The notes: generated from the sequence alone by a model not told the origin. A stretch of 64,000 bases of DNA from Lumbricus terrestris (GCA_949752735.1 OX457039.1:43221199-43285198), one strand, 5' to 3'. Counted from the stretch's first letter, positions 13,267 to 24,857 are shown. Numbers and translations are program-made.

Positions 13267-13783
13267 GCTGAAAATGTGCACGACCATAATAAATGGTCAC
13301 ACAATCCTCGCCGGTTCAAACCACGCGTATATATATTCTCTTAATTATCTATAAATATTCATGTATACACACATACATAATTATACATGAACACATGCAT
13401 TTTAAGTAATGTATTTTATCTAATGCATGTGCATGCCCTTACATTTCCACGCATGATACTGATTGTCGTTCCACGCGGAATATATCAGTTTCGTTCAAAA
13501 TTGCAGAAGTCTTTCTAAAGATACGCTATATAAATGGCGTGCTGTTATTCGTTGAGTTGTATACAGTTCGATAGTCTGCTTGCTCTCCCATCTATAGTAC
13601 GAAAACCAATATCTGGCTTTTGAGCATCTGGCGCTGTATAAGCGATATGCGCTGCAGCAACGAGGAGTTGCCTGAGCAGAGGAGTTTCGAGCCTTCAGTA
13701 CCATGCATATTACATATATACCCATGTATTATATGCCTATGTATAGAAATATATATGCCATGTATAAATATAGACACTAATGC

Positions 13784-13785
<2 letters not shown>

Positions 13786-13834
<49 letters not shown>
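13786..13834. repeat. (TA)n microsatellite
   Basis: Alternating TA directly upstream of the exon-like block at 13845. If that exon is real, this run and the TTCT after it form its polypyrimidine-like tract. Confidence 0.95.
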
Positions 13835-13837
<3 letters not shown>

Positions 13838-13844
13838 TAGGCAG

Positions 13845-13958
13845 AGACGTAGCAAGATGGCACACTGTAGATTCAGGACACGTGGATCGCTGTTATCATG
13901 TCTGCACTTCAGCTGCAAGATATCTCTTAACGAACTCTGTTTTCGACCTACTTAACAG
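13845..13958 (+). CDS. Candidate internal coding exon (exon-like block E2)
   Basis: A 114-bp block between a possible acceptor (TTCTAGGCAG, ending at 13844) and a donor (AACAG|GTAAAG at 13959). Entering with one base and then whole codons, it reads DVARWHTVDSGH, then a Cys/His/Tyr-containing middle, and ends NSVFDLLNR with two bases over. The entry phase matches the exit phase of the block at 5647-5730, giving one uninterrupted frame across an 8.1-kb intron. The peptide is hydrophilic and balanced, unlike local repeat frames. The alternative acceptor TTCTAG at 13840 would change the phase. The family is not recognised, and a chance open stretch of 38 codons cannot be excluded. Confidence 0.35.
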
Positions 13959-13959
13959 G

Positions 13960-15134
13960 TAAAGGCGCTTACTGCAAGAGTCACGGTGCCTGCAGAATGC
14001 CTTAGATTGCATGGCGCATATATCGGCTTCGTCCAAGACGTCTCTGCAGATCCGCATTCATAGACCACCGAGGCCTATTTTAGACAATGAGCAAAATGAC
14101 TCATGAGGCCTTAACAAAACAAAGGATAAAAATGAAGAAAATGACTCGGGCTAAAACGATACAAACGGAGAGTCTGCAGTCACTGGTCACAGTCTCTGCA
14201 TATATATATTATTTACTATGCATGCCTCCATCATTGTTGTGGTTTCTCTAATTGACATAAAATCAATCATGGACACGAAAATGGATGTAATATGACCAGC
14301 AGCATCAATTAAATGCAGAATCTCAAACGGATTACACATGCAGATTCGTGTTACTTTTGCAGACTTCCATTAGTTCCCATGCATAAAGCCAGTTCGCATA
14401 TATAATGTCAGTTCACAAATTGGTGGTTGCGTTAGATTTGTACGTTTCAATCAGCTACACAGCGTGCTGTATAAGACTTTGAACTCCGTACCCGTATACA
14501 CGGCGACGTGCGTGATGTTGGGACGCTATACTTGGAGGTGCTAACCGCTGCCATTAACCATGGGATTCCGGTAATAGAAGTGCAGTCTATAAGGAAGAGG
14601 AGAAAAGGGAGGAAAGGACTGGAGGGAAGAGGATAAGAACTTAGAGGGCAAAAGAGGAGAGTATGCATGGACAGACAGCCATACGGACAGGCACACAGAC
14701 AGACAGACGCACACACACACACATGCAGACATAAAAATATTGAGACTTTGTCGTGCAGTGCTCTGCAGGGTAAAGCAGCTTATTATTATAGTTCCCAACT
14801 GTTACCATGAAGGTCATTTAAAATTGCTGTGCTTTGTTTTCTGATAATCGCTAGGCGGCGCCACCCGTCTTACTTGGAGGGCGCCAGTCTGCGAAGACTC
14901 CTCCTAGATATCGAACGCTATTGTAGACACGACAGCCGTGCCACGATTAGATACAAGTTAAACAAAACACATTCTCGTTGCTAGCTGCTTCGATTAGGAT
15001 TTTCATATCCGAATAATTGTTGTCTTTCCCATCATATAAGTTCTTTTAGCGTTTTATCTGGTTTCACTATATATGTTCCTTTCTTTTGTCTGGATTCTGT
15101 TCTTTTAACGTTAATTTGATCCCGTTTCACTATG
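13960..15134. other. Unassigned DNA
   Basis: No coding region or repeat family is recognised. Short GGCGGCGCCACC and GAGGGCGCCAG words near 14856-14886 form a weak inverted pair. Confidence 0.45.
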
Positions 15135-15142
15135 TTCCTTTC

Positions 15143-15343
15143 CATGGCTGTTAAAGAAATTTTTAGAACTGCACAATCCCTTCTTTCCCTTCCCATCCTC
15201 TATGGCAAATTACTTCCAATTGGAGGACAATGACCCTTTTTGCTAGTTTTAACTGTACAGAATTGCTTCTATATACAGCTGCACAAATCCATTTAGAACT
15301 GCACTTTTTGTGTGGGCTACAACTGCACGTTAAAAAAGCCCTG
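15143..15343 (+). mobile_element. hAT-type MITE (family H), copy 2
   Basis: A 201-bp unit starting CATGGCTG (one base off the family's CAGGGCTG) and ending TTAAAAAAGCCCTG. The flanks are a perfect 8-bp duplication, TTCCTTTC, at 15135-15142 and 15344-15351. The interior aligns along its length with the copies at 5273 and 17912 and codes for nothing. Confidence 0.88.
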
Positions 15344-15351
15344 TTCCTTTC

Positions 15352-16986
15352 TTTTGTCTGTGCATAGGCCTACCGATTATTTTTGCTGTCTCCTTCAAAA
15401 ACATGGCGTCCTTCGGGTTAGTATTATACGAGTATAAAAGTTCTAAGCATGCATCTAACTCTGTCTTCCACCACCAATCTCTTGTCCCTCTTTTGTCGGT
15501 GGCTTCTCAGCAGGTGAGCCATGATCTATGGCCAGACATAATAATATATATACAGCCCTACAATCATCCATTCTCTCTCTTTCGCTGTATTTTTGCAATG
15601 AATCATTCTGTTGTTTTTTTGGACGATCATTCATCATTCTGTTGCTAGCATGTTTACTCTTTCAAGGCGCAGTCGCCTAAACGTTGGACAGTCTATGTTA
15701 ACAAAGGATACCAGGTTTTAAATTTAAAGATCAGAGTTTAAAAAGCGAGCTAAAAGAATAATATAGATGAAAGGAAAAGAACGATGTGGAGGGAATTTAG
15801 CAAAATAGCACGAAAGCAAAAATGGCCGAAAGTCTAGGAAAGGCGAAAGGTTCAATCAGGAAAGTAGTTCAGAATTAGATTTCCTGTGAGTGTATGGCGC
15901 TCTGGTGCAATCGATCAGTCGGTCCCAGAAGAAAAGTGAGCAGGACGGAAGCGGCATGCAAGATGAAAGAGCCAAGCTGACAATCGTCTGCGAAATTTAT
16001 CTTGTCTCCATTTCCTTGGACAATTCTGTCTGTTTTCTTCTGATATTTTATAATTATTGATGTCAACAGTTGCAGCGATCAATTTATGTTATTATGTTGG
16101 ACTGCATGGAACCGCGCTTTGTTTTTGTTCTTTGGTTCCACTGCATGAATGTCTCCTAACTCACATTGAAACTAATGGATATTTGCCGCGTGACTAATGT
16201 GTTCTTTTTTGGTGTCGTCTTGTTGCTTTTAAGATACTTGGGCTGCCCTATATAGTTATACACTGAACTTCTGTCCTTTTTGGATATTCGTTGTATCCCG
16301 AGATCCAATAAAATTTATTTGCATACACAGTGTTATTTTCAATCCACAAATTATTGATTTGATTGCATCTATATCCAATTCGGGCGCATTAGAGTTTGAC
16401 CTTGACATAGACCTCTATTATATTACTTTCAAAAGAAGAATGCGATACAGCTAGTGCACGATCAGGAATAACACATGGAATAAATTACAGTCAATGATTG
16501 ATATAGAATGCAGAGCAGTGCCATGGATTATAATGCATGGGACAACAGAATGAAATGCAGAGGTATAGTTATAAGAAAGAAAAAGATGAACGAAAGATAT
16601 ATTTCGTTTGTCATGAGGCATTGCAAGTGATAGAGTTTCAAGCGAGCGATTCAAGGACCTGTTGCATGGCATGGCATAAGCAGAGAAGCAGTCATCATGT
16701 GAAGGGATCGACAAACATATGCACACAGACACTAACACATAAATCCACAGATACAGATACATCATTCGAGACATGCACGTGCAGACGGACGCAGCAGAAT
16801 AACCGCGGTAACACACACGCGCACTCACACACACACACACACACACACACACAATACACACACAAACGCACACACACACACACACATAAACACACACACA
16901 CACATACATCAACTTTTGAATGCAGACAATGAGATACAGAGGTAGACAGACAATGGGACAGACAGAGGGTCAACAAGCGATAGGAC

Positions 16987-17023
<37 letters not shown>

Positions 17024-17640
17024 AGGCCTATATGAAGAAGCAACGAATATATCATGAGCACAAACAGCACATTTGTTTAATTATTCAGGAATTGTAATAA
17101 TTGCATGGCAACATGGCAATCATACTTGTATTAGGTTCAGCATTTACTAATATAATATTGGCGCAGTATAAAGTAATCAAGGCAACACCACATAAGAAGG
17201 AAGGTGGCAGGTATTAAGCCTATGCAACGCGGATATATACATCCGTGTCGGTTGGTCGTTCACGTTAAGGTGGAACTGCGACGCCTGGCGAATGTCAGAC
17301 TAACAAGAACGTTCTGTGCACATCAGTTCCGTACTGCGAATGACAATGTGATTATATGGCAAAGGAATCGATGATGACAACATCAGCAACTACGACGATG
17401 ACGACGACGACAACGACGATGAAAATGACGAGAAGTTTGTTCGAGAATATTGAAAAGTATAAGAGAAAGGCTAAAATCAAGAGGAATATCAAAGTTGGAG
17501 AGGAAGTGTTGGAAAAGGTAGAAGACTTTTGCTAAAGGGAAGTGTATAATAGCAACCAATGGCAGCTGTGACAAGGGCATAAGAGTTAGAATAGGAAATG
17601 CCTAATTGCCTATGCCACGTTCGGAGGATTAAACAACATA
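15352..17640. other. Unassigned DNA with microsatellites
   Basis: Contains (CA)n at 16811-16905, (TA)n at 16987-17011 and a GACGACGA run at 17394-17420. A possible polyadenylation signal AATAAA lies at about 16306. No coding region is supported. Confidence 0.45.
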
Positions 17641-18372
17641 TATATGGAAGAATAAAGGATTAATCCTGACAACAAAGATAAGATTGTACAAAGCCTTGGT
17701 TCTGACAACAGTGATCTTTGTATCGTAACCCATGGTCTGTGTCTAAAGATAAACAAGTTAGAGACAGCACATCATAAATGGCAGAGGAGGATACTAGGGG
17801 TCACTTGGAGTGATTAGATAAAGAATGAAGATATAAGGAAAATAACGTCTATGGAGAAGTGGAGAAAATGGAGGATATGTTGAAGAGATCGCGTCTGCGC
17901 TGGCTGGGTCACAGGGCTGTTTTTAAGAAATTTTTAGAACTGCACAACTCCTTTTTTCCTTTCCCTTCCTCCATGGTAGATTACTTCCAATCGGATGACA
18001 ATGACCTTTTTTGCTAGTTTTAACTGCACAAAAATTGTGACAGAAGTGCTTATACAGCTGCACAAATCCATTTAGAACTGCACATTTTGCGTACAACTGC
18101 ACGTTAAAAAAAGCCCTGCTGGGTCATGTACACAGATCAGACAATGAAAGAATTCAAAAACATACACCATAGACTGCAGGACATCGACAGGATGGAAGAG
18201 AAAACGCGGGAGACCGAGAAAGACTTGGCAAGACACGATCACTCAAGATCTGGACGACGGTGGAATGACGTGGGAGGCGGTGGAGAGGATTGCGGAGGAC
18301 AGAGTGGTGTGGAGGAGTTGTGTCGCCCGATGCGGTATATACCAGCGCGAGGAAGGACTAAGTATACTAAGT
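17641..18372 (+). pseudogene. Decayed LINE ORF2 3' end, interrupted by a MITE
   Basis: Translated with frame changes, this stretch gives the C-terminal part of a non-LTR reverse transcriptase: strings such as TTKIRLYKALVLT, RRILGVTWSD and LRWLGHVHRSDNERIQKH, followed by a basic region. The order and wording are those of the connection and tail region of RTE/Jockey-like LINEs. The hAT MITE at 17912-18118 sits inside the LGHV codons; removing it and one 8-bp duplication rejoins the frame there. Stop codons (for example after GVTWSD) and frameshifts show a dead copy. It ends at a (TAAG)n tail. Confidence 0.7.
17912..18118 (+). mobile_element. hAT-type MITE (family H), copy 3, inside a LINE
   Basis: A 207-bp unit beginning CAGGGCTGTTTTTAAG and ending TTAAAAAAAGCCCTG. 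It is flanked by the 8-bp duplication CTGGGTCA at 17904-17911 and 18119-18126. It inserted into the reverse-transcriptase remnant around it and is therefore younger than that LINE copy. Confidence 0.9.
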
Positions 18373-18394
18373 AAGTAAGTAAGTAAGTAAGTAG
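18362..18394. repeat. (TAAG)n tail of the LINE
   Basis: Tandem TAAG units directly after the LINE coding remnant, typical of a LINE ending in a short tandem repeat and not poly-A. A second short TAAG run lies at 18505-18520 after repeat R1. Confidence 0.75.
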
Positions 18395-18404
18395 TAGTAG
18401 TTGC

Positions 18405-18505
18405 AGTTTAACGTCACTGTGTGGTAACAAAGACCATTAGCGACGCCCTCCTCCTTTATCCAGGCTTGGGACTGGCACTGGCAGAGTGCAACCAGTGGCT
18501 GAGTT
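18405..18505 (+). repeat. Dispersed repeat R1, copy 2
   Basis: Matches the reverse complement of 271-367 (shared CTCCTCCTTTATCCAGGC and GGGACTGGCACTGGCAGAG). It sits between two TAAG runs, so R1 may be carried on, or beside, the same LINE tail. Unidentified. Confidence 0.55.
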
Positions 18506-18553
18506 AAGTAAGTAAGTAAGAGAAAGAGGATGGACTATATAGAGAGCGAAAAC

Positions 18554-18753
18554 NNNNNNNNNNNNNNNNNNNNNNNNNNNNNNNNNNNNNNNNNNNNNNN
18601 NNNNNNNNNNNNNNNNNNNNNNNNNNNNNNNNNNNNNNNNNNNNNNNNNNNNNNNNNNNNNNNNNNNNNNNNNNNNNNNNNNNNNNNNNNNNNNNNNNNN
18701 NNNNNNNNNNNNNNNNNNNNNNNNNNNNNNNNNNNNNNNNNNNNNNNNNNNNN
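18554..18753. other. Assembly gap (200 N)
   Basis: Exactly 200 N. True distance and content are unknown. Microsatellite density drops to the right of it. Confidence 1.
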
Positions 18754-18782
18754 TTAAACTCGAAGCTGCATTTTTGCCATGA

Positions 18783-18855
18783 CAGAGTTGGGAGCGTTTC
18801 TGAGTAGGCCCCTTGAAGAGGTGCTACATAGATTCTGGAATTTTGAATGAATATT
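18783..18855 (+). mobile_element. LINE/SINE 3' tail, solo fragment
   Basis: GGGAGCGTTTCTGAGTAG, loop, AGAGGTGCTACATAG, then TTGAATGAAT. It aligns with the LINE 3' end at 23786-23860. The stem is changed on both sides but can still pair as RNA through G-U pairs. Confidence 0.7.
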
Positions 18856-18861
18856 ATTTTT

Positions 18862-18950
18862 TTTTACCTGAGGTGTGGTGGGGTTGTGGCCAGAGCGGGT
18901 CGAATCCTAAATTTCCCTGGCAACGCCGTGTACCCCAGCTGGTAATCATA
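18862..18950 (+). repeat. G-rich dispersed repeat R2, terminal fragment
   Basis: Carries GTGGTGGGGTTGTGGC, GAGCGGGTCGAATCCTAAAT and TTCCCTGGCAACGCCGTG, ending TACCCCAGCTGGT. It matches the right ends at 22430-22503 and 33050-33135. Confidence 0.7.
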
Positions 18951-20448
18951 TATATAATTATATATGTCACATCATAAATACCTCCCGCTTTGTATTAATG
19001 AAGATAAGATTGAATGGGTCATTCATTTACACCACTTCTTGCTTTTAATCCCACAGGGCAAGCTTTCAAGTATCCGCGACTGAGACTAATCTTTTACCCT
19101 CATATGCAGAGGCTGAGAAAATGATGTTACCAACATTCCTTACCCATAACCCATCAGGGCTGGCTTAATTAAGTGCTCTTCTGCTTATATTGCTGTTTGT
19201 GAATTGTTGATGATCGAGTTCGTAGTCATGGTGTTGTTGGTTTTATTGAAGGCATTGTTGCTCTTGGTGCATTATTATTATTATTTATTTACTCAAAGTA
19301 CCTAAGTTGCCTTGGGATTTACGGTAAAAAACTATGCTAGGAGCTGTTGCTGAATGTCTGTAAATTCAGGCCTTGCCCTCCGCAACATTCTTTAAAGCAC
19401 TGCTACTACTATCATTACTACTACTACTACTGCTACTTTAATTATTGCTACAATTTCTTGCCCACGATGGCATCAGGGCTAGATTAATGGTGTGCTCTAA
19501 TGCTCTTCTGCTGCTATTTTTTATTGTTGTTGTAGGTAGTGATGGAACCGACAGGTCCTGCTATCTTGATACTAAAGCAGATTACTTTTCTGCACACTAG
19601 AGGAGCATTGCATCTACAAATTGGTATAAGAAATTATTTCATATGTATCATAAATTATTGATTTAACCTTTACTGATCGAAAGTGAAGCATATTAATGAC
19701 AATTTTGAAGGGACGGTAAGACCTACTGTAAGTCATATCGTTGATATTCATTTACTTGACCAATGATGGGGGCATGTTTATTTACTTTTATTTCAAGTCA
19801 GTTGCCGCTAAATATAAGAATATTTAAGTTTGATGCAAATTTGATAAAAATGACATTTATGCTAATAAATATTGGAAATTACTTTAGGTTACAAAACATG
19901 ATAATTAATTGTTTTTATTGTACGTTTGGATTGAGCCGTGTCTACTGTGCCTACGTAATGCAAATGGTCAAATTTTTTAGGGTAGTGCCTTGTGAGTGAG
20001 CAAAGCAGCTGATTTTATGTTCAAATTTGGGAACGTTGTTTCACTCTCCTGACATGCAATATTTTTTTGCGTTCATTGAAATTTGCCCTTTTCGTTAAAA
20101 CATTTACATTGATTGTAATTTAGTGAATCTAATATGAATATAATATTCTTAATAACAGTAGTAGTATAATATTAGGCTTATTATTATTACTTCATTACTG
20201 TTATTTATTGATTTGATTTGGGGTTTGAGCAGTGCATTGGACCGGACCTTCTGTGGATATGATGTTTTCACCATAAATTTTTGTTCTTATTGGCTTGTAT
20301 AATAGTTCTTTATCTTGCCACAGGGTGTGTTGTGTGCGGACATGGTGGGGTGGGTTGCGGTGGGGCCAGGGTTAGAGCAAAGCTAAACATTATTTTTCCA
20401 TGAATTTTATATGTTGAGCCTTTTGTAAGATGGGGCAGTGCGGAGGAG

Positions 20449-21090
20449 GTGGAAGATGTGGTTGAGTATACCCGAGTTGGGATGAAGGTGGGGTGGGTTG
20501 GTACCGTTGGGGTATGGGGTTGGAGGGAGCCGGATGGGACGAAGTGCGGAGCAGGGTTGAATGAGAAACTGAAGTTTACTCAGAAAGGTGGACTTTTGTA
20601 TGCGGCGTGCCGTGGGTGGTGCTTAGGGCGGTTTAAATATGTGATTGTTGTGGGCTGGGTCGGTCGAAGTGGGAAAAATGGGTCAGGGTGAAAACAAAGT
20701 GAAAATTATTTTTTCATTAATTTCATATGTCGAGCATTTTGTGGGGTGGAGTGGAGTGAATGGAGTGGGCTGGGCCGGAGTTGGGTGGAGGTGGGCTAGG
20801 GTTGGACGGTTGGGGTTTGGGGCAGGCAAAGTGATGAGGGTTGAAAGAAAGTAACAATTTACTCTAGACAGGTGTGTCTGGGAGTGAATTGGGGGGGGGA
20901 AGGTAGGGAATTGGGTGGGATGCAGGCAGGGTGGTGGTGCGGTGGGAGCAGTTTGCAAATAAAGTGAAACATTTCTTAGTGTATTTCATATGTTGAGCAT
21001 TTTACAGGGTGGGACCGGATGGAATGTTGGGCAGGGTGGGTCGGGGGGAAAGGTGGGTTGGGGGAGTTGGGTTAAAGCTGGGGAGAGGTG
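20449..21090. repeat. GGTGGG-rich degenerate region
   Basis: The plus strand is rich in GGTGGG and GGGTTGG words with repeated TTCATATGTCGAGCATTTTG-like blocks at about 20410, 20725 and 20985, suggesting a degenerate tandem of roughly 270-310 bp. Open frames across it reflect the scarcity of TAA/TGA and not coding. Confidence 0.5.
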
Positions 21091-21143
21091 GGATGTTAAC
21101 CTTTGTGATTCGCAGGTTTTGCAAATTGCATATCTGTATCAGT

Positions 21144-21343
21144 TCACTTGTTATAGCGCTACTTCAAGATTACTACTCGGGAGCGCCCCTGACTACAGCG
21201 CGGACACTAAATAGGAGTTTCGCCCCAAAGCGCTGAGCAATTGCGGATGAAGGACTTGCTCAAGGCCCCTACGCAGAGACCTGGGGTGGATTCAAACCTC
21301 CGACCCACCATTTGCAAGGCAACGAACATGCCCACTGTGCCCT
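21144..21343 (-). mobile_element. tRNA-derived SINE, older copy
   Basis: On the minus strand it has the same order as the copy at 31694: degenerate box A, box B (GGTTTGAATCC), the CCTTGAGCAAGTCCTTC body and the hairpin tail. It is more diverged than the copies at 872 and 31694, and is absent from the matching position of the duplicated segment near 27130. Confidence 0.8.
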
Positions 21344-21542
21344 ATCTTATGTGCAGTATTGTGTAATGTCCAAAAAGCCAAGACACTGACTTTCAATGTT
21401 AAGGTTTATCACTTACTAGTGCTATTTTAATTAAACTATTTAATTTTACAAGGTAGAATTAAATAATCTTGCAGAATGTTTTCAACGTGCCACAACCAAA
21501 GCGTTTTGGAAGTTCTGCAATTTGACTGAATGAAATTATTTT

Positions 21543-21654
21543 GCTTGTAGGGGTCGATACAGTTGCTCAAACTCTGGAATTTCAGAAGGGTGACAGCGCC
21601 TTCATCTGCCAACGAACGCTCAAACACACAAACTTACATTTTGGGCATGCAGCA
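21543..21654 (+). other. Exon-like block conserved in both duplicates (copy 1)
   Basis: Follows an acceptor-like TTTGCTTGTAG. Two frames are open: one reads VDTVAQTLEFQKGDSAFICQ, the other QLLKLWNFRRVTAPSSANER. The same block recurs at 27289-27373 with fewer changes than its flanks. The first frame hints at the start of an Ig-like strand with its Cys, but that is only an impression. A weak donor (ATAG|GTATTT) lies at about 21658. Confidence 0.25.
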
Positions 21655-22274
21655 TAGGTATTTATAATTTCTCCATAGTTATAAATGTTATTTGTTTCAA
21701 CATCATTATTAGTATAAGTATTTAATTTGTAGGCATTTATTAAGCAGCACTGTCTAACAAATTGAAGGCAAAGGGTGAAGTTCTATAAGTCGCCCTTATC
21801 CATGGCTGCCTGAGGTTGCAAACTCGCTTATGTTGGTCGTGGTGGTGATGGTGAGAAAAACTCGAGCTTTATAGGCAATATTATTGTTAAAATCACTTTT
21901 CAATGACATCTCAGGACTAACTTGAGCTATTGTTATGACCACGGTTGTTGTCATTGCTGATGGTGATTGCTGATGGTTATTGTTCTTATTGTGGTGATGG
22001 TTTCTTTTATCTAATATATATTTTGGTAGGTCTGTGTGTTTGTTTGTGGCTTTGTTAGCTATGCACGGCCACAGTTTTGAAGCAATCGACCCCAATCCTT
22101 CGCAGTGGGGTCGTGCTCGACCCGACACATGTCAATGGGGGGTCGGCGAATCTCTGCCATTATCGGGGCCCGGGTGGGGTGGGGGGTAAAAACCCTCATT
22201 TTCCCTGTTGGCCATTTCCCTAACAGGCTTATGACAGCACTTTTCTGTCGGGCCCATACGCATAAATGTAGCGG

Positions 22275-22505
22275 TTGACAAACGTTCTAGAGGTGTTTAA
22301 GGCCATCGCTTTTGCCAGTCCGGATTTCACGGGTCGCGTACCGGTGGAGGTAATGGAGTGGGAATGGAGCGGCTGGGACAAGGAAATTTTAACGAAACCC
22401 AAATTTCTCGGGTGGCGTACCGGTGGAGGTCGGATGTGGTGGGGTTGTGGCTGGAGCGGGTCGAATCCTAAATTTCCCGGGCAACGCCGTGTACCCCAGC
22501 TAGTT
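22275..22505 (+). repeat. G-rich dispersed repeat R2, copy
   Basis: Two imperfect units of ACGGGTCGCGTACCGGTGG / CGGGTGGCGTACCGGTGGAG, then GTGGTGGGGTTGTGGC and CCCGGGCAACGCCGTG, ending TACCCCAGCTAGT. Absent from the equivalent place in the second duplicate. The CTAG end followed by T would suit a Helitron 3' end, but no Helicase/Rep is present. Confidence 0.65.
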
Positions 22506-23523
22506 CTTTATAATCTATATGTTCTATTATGAAAGTTCACTCCATAACTAAAATTGTGGCATTTCCTTTTCCATTGTCTTTTTTGTGGTAGTTTGACAGC
22601 CAGTTGTACTCCAGTTGTATGATTTGCTATCTAGCTTGTATGTAAAATGAATAAATAATTAGTAAATTATTGTTGATATTATGCATTTCTCAAGCTTCTC
22701 TATCTGATAACCAGGTGTCTATCACTGACGCTGATCTATTTTGTCTTATGGATGAGGGAGAGTGATGTTGATCATGAATTCTTAACCTTATTCCTTTCTT
22801 TCTATCTTTTGTCAACTCTGAATTGATGCAGTGCGATATTAAAATTGTCATTTTGATTACTCTGCTTACTGTAAATGTAATCACTGATGTTTCTGAGCGC
22901 ATGCATGTGTCTGCAATGGCCAATAATAGGGAACCAATGTAAGAATTCAGCCATATGAATGAAAATGCATAACAGCAGCGTTAGAGACTGACTGGAGGGG
23001 AGAATCACATCTTGGGGAGACATATGAGGAGCTAGTTAATCGTTACAAGAGATTGGGTCCTGGGCAGTGCACATGTTTAATTTTTGTTTATCTTCAGTGG
23101 CTCTTTACCTCAAATTGACTTGCTCTGGTCGCTGCTCCCTGCGGCGGCGTCTAACGGCCTCTGAATAGTTTTCTGGAATGGGCGCCATATAAATTCCTCA
23201 GATAGGTAGATAGATTTAAATGTACAAGTCAATGATTCTATTGTGAAGCTTTGTCCCTTGACTGGACTTGTCTCTACACTGTTGCAATGAATTTTGACCT
23301 CTAGAGACAGCTTTTTGTTTAAACATGTATGCACATTGCACAGCCATCAGATGGAGTCAAGAGTCGAGTTTTCTCGATTGTGGGTCATGATAGAGATTAC
23401 ATTACGGGTAGTTTACCTGTTTTTGTTGAATTGTAGTAGAATACTAAAGCCTATCACTAGTGTAATGGTTCTTCTTGATGTCTGAGCAGTGTTTACTACT
23501 TACTAAATTTTGTTTGTCGATAG

Positions 23524-23605
23524 GTTGAGGAGTTGCTCGAACTTTTGCATTGGACAAGACTTTACCAGTTAATGGTCAAAAACTTTTACATTTTGGAAAA
23601 CCATT
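23524..23605 (+). CDS. Candidate coding exon (exon-like block E3)
   Basis: An AG acceptor lies at 23522-23523, 23528-23529 or 23531-23532 behind a T-rich tract, with a strong donor CCATT|GTAAGT at 23606. In the frame VARTFALDKTLPVNGQ...HFGKP two bases are left over. They join the block at 28744-28794 with no stop. That frame needs one of the two inner acceptors, because TGA follows the first AG. The product is not recognised. Confidence 0.33.
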
Positions 23606-23666
23606 GTAAGTATCTTATTTCCCACCTCAGTATTATTGGTATCAACATTATAATTGTTCTACATTT

Positions 23667-23860
23667 ATGAAGCCCCACGATAATATCTGGAATGGCCTCC
23701 CACTAAGCTTGCGACTTATGCCTAGGCTAAATTCCTCTGCATTTTTTAAGTATCTCAAATCCTATTTTTTTAGCTGTGGCTGGGCTGGGAGCGCCTCTGA
23801 GTAGATTTCTTGAAGAGGAGGCGCTATATAAATTCTCGAAATGTATGAATGAATTAATAC
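23667..23860 (+). pseudogene. LINE ORF2 C-terminus and 3' end (GSASE tail)
   Basis: Reads WNGLPLSLRLMPRLN, SAFFKYLKSYFF and SCGWAGSASE, then TAG. It continues as the tail: TTTCTTGAAGAGGAGGCGCTATATAAATTC and TGAATGAAT. This is the C-terminal end of a CR1/L2-like reverse-transcriptase protein, 5'-truncated. It matters because the last codons (GSASE-stop) and the following bases are the sequence found as the tail of the SINEs at 872, 21144 and 31694. The bases around the stop codon form a hairpin: AGCGCCTC pairs with GAGGCGCT. About 195 bp remain. Confidence 0.8.
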
Positions 23861-24264
23861 AACCAAGTATAAGTTGATGACACTGAGCAAGGCATAAAGT
23901 TACTACAGAGCAATACACAGCAACCCTTTCAGGGGAGTCTCAAACTTCTAATGCAATTTTATTGCTCCCAGTGTTACATTGTTAATTCCTTTATCAGTCG
24001 CATTAATCTGGCTGCAGTGTAGTTATTGAAATACTCGTGTGGTACTTATATATCCATGCTTTTTAACCGAAGTGATTTCCTACATTTTACTATTGATCTT
24101 TTGTACCATAATTGACTTCCAAAAGACTGCTTCTAACTACCACACTATCCACACAATGGTATGTTTGAGAGGTTTCTCCTACAGGTGATGTCTAGTGCTG
24201 TATAGTTCACTGCAGGAGTATACCTATTTCTTATTATCAGTTTATCACTTACTTTATTCTTATG

Positions 24265-24670
24265 ACACAACTCAGAGGCGCTCCCAGTCCAGCCACAGCT
24301 AAAAAGATAGGTCTTGAGCAACTTGTAGAAAGCAGGCAAATTATTCCGAGGTAGTAAGCGTAGTGCAAGTGGGAGCCCATTCCATGTGGACGGGCCAATA
24401 ACCGAGAAGGCTCGACGCTGTCTGGTAGCAGAGTGGGTTCGAGGGACCAGCAGCTCCCCATTGGCCGAAGAGCGCAAAGTTCTACGGGAGGCTACAACAG
24501 AGACAGAGATCAGATAAGTAGGAAGGAGCACTACCAATTAAGGCCGTCAAACAAGTGCTGCTATCCTGTATGAGATGCGCTGCGAGACTGGAAGCCAGTG
24601 CAGAACATCACGCATGTAGGCAGAAATTGGGTTAAATTTTGGGATGTGTCCAATAATATGGATAGTAAGC
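24265..24670 (-). pseudogene. LINE ORF2 C-terminal fragment (GSASE family)
   Basis: On the minus strand, across small frameshifts, it reads ISAYMRDVLHWLPVSQRI, GSAPSYLSDLC, RRTLRSSANGELLVPRTH, ATRQRRAFSVIGPSTWNG and finally CGWTGSASE. These are the conserved C-terminal blocks of a CR1/L2-like non-LTR retrotransposon. About 400 bp survive, with at least one stop (after the AALV region) and frame changes, so the copy is dead. It is the same family as 23667-23860 and the likely partner of the SINE. Confidence 0.8.
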
Positions 24671-24857
24671 ACTCCTAGCACACCGACGGTGCGCTATATG
24701 TTTTTCTAGTGACTTCTATCTGACCTGTCATCAAGTGGTGATGCCAAGCCTTTATAAAGCCATTGTCCTGAGTATCGGTTCATTACGACAGGCAGTCTAT
24801 GACTGAGATGGGAAGCTTTTGAAAATATATTCCTAGTAGAAGTTTGCACATGTATTA

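Larger units (their letters stand above)
19090..23420. repeat. Segmental duplication, copy 1
   Basis: Collinear with 25570-28560 in direct orientation, with many shared landmarks: GAGGCTGAGAAAATGATG, AACTATGCTAGGAGCTGTTG, CATGTTTATTTACTTTTATT, GATTTGGGGTTTGAGCAG, CGTTTTGGAAGTTCTGCAAT, GGGTGAAGTTCTATAAGTC and CCAATAATAGGGAACCAATG. Copy 1 alone carries the SINE at 21144 and repeat R2 near 22275, which therefore arrived after the duplication. The copies have diverged by many substitutions and indels. The duplicated unit could be part of a gene's intron-exon region or a large unknown repeat. Confidence 0.75.

Noticed and set aside
18530..18757. 75-codon frame
   Set aside because: It consists of the N gap.
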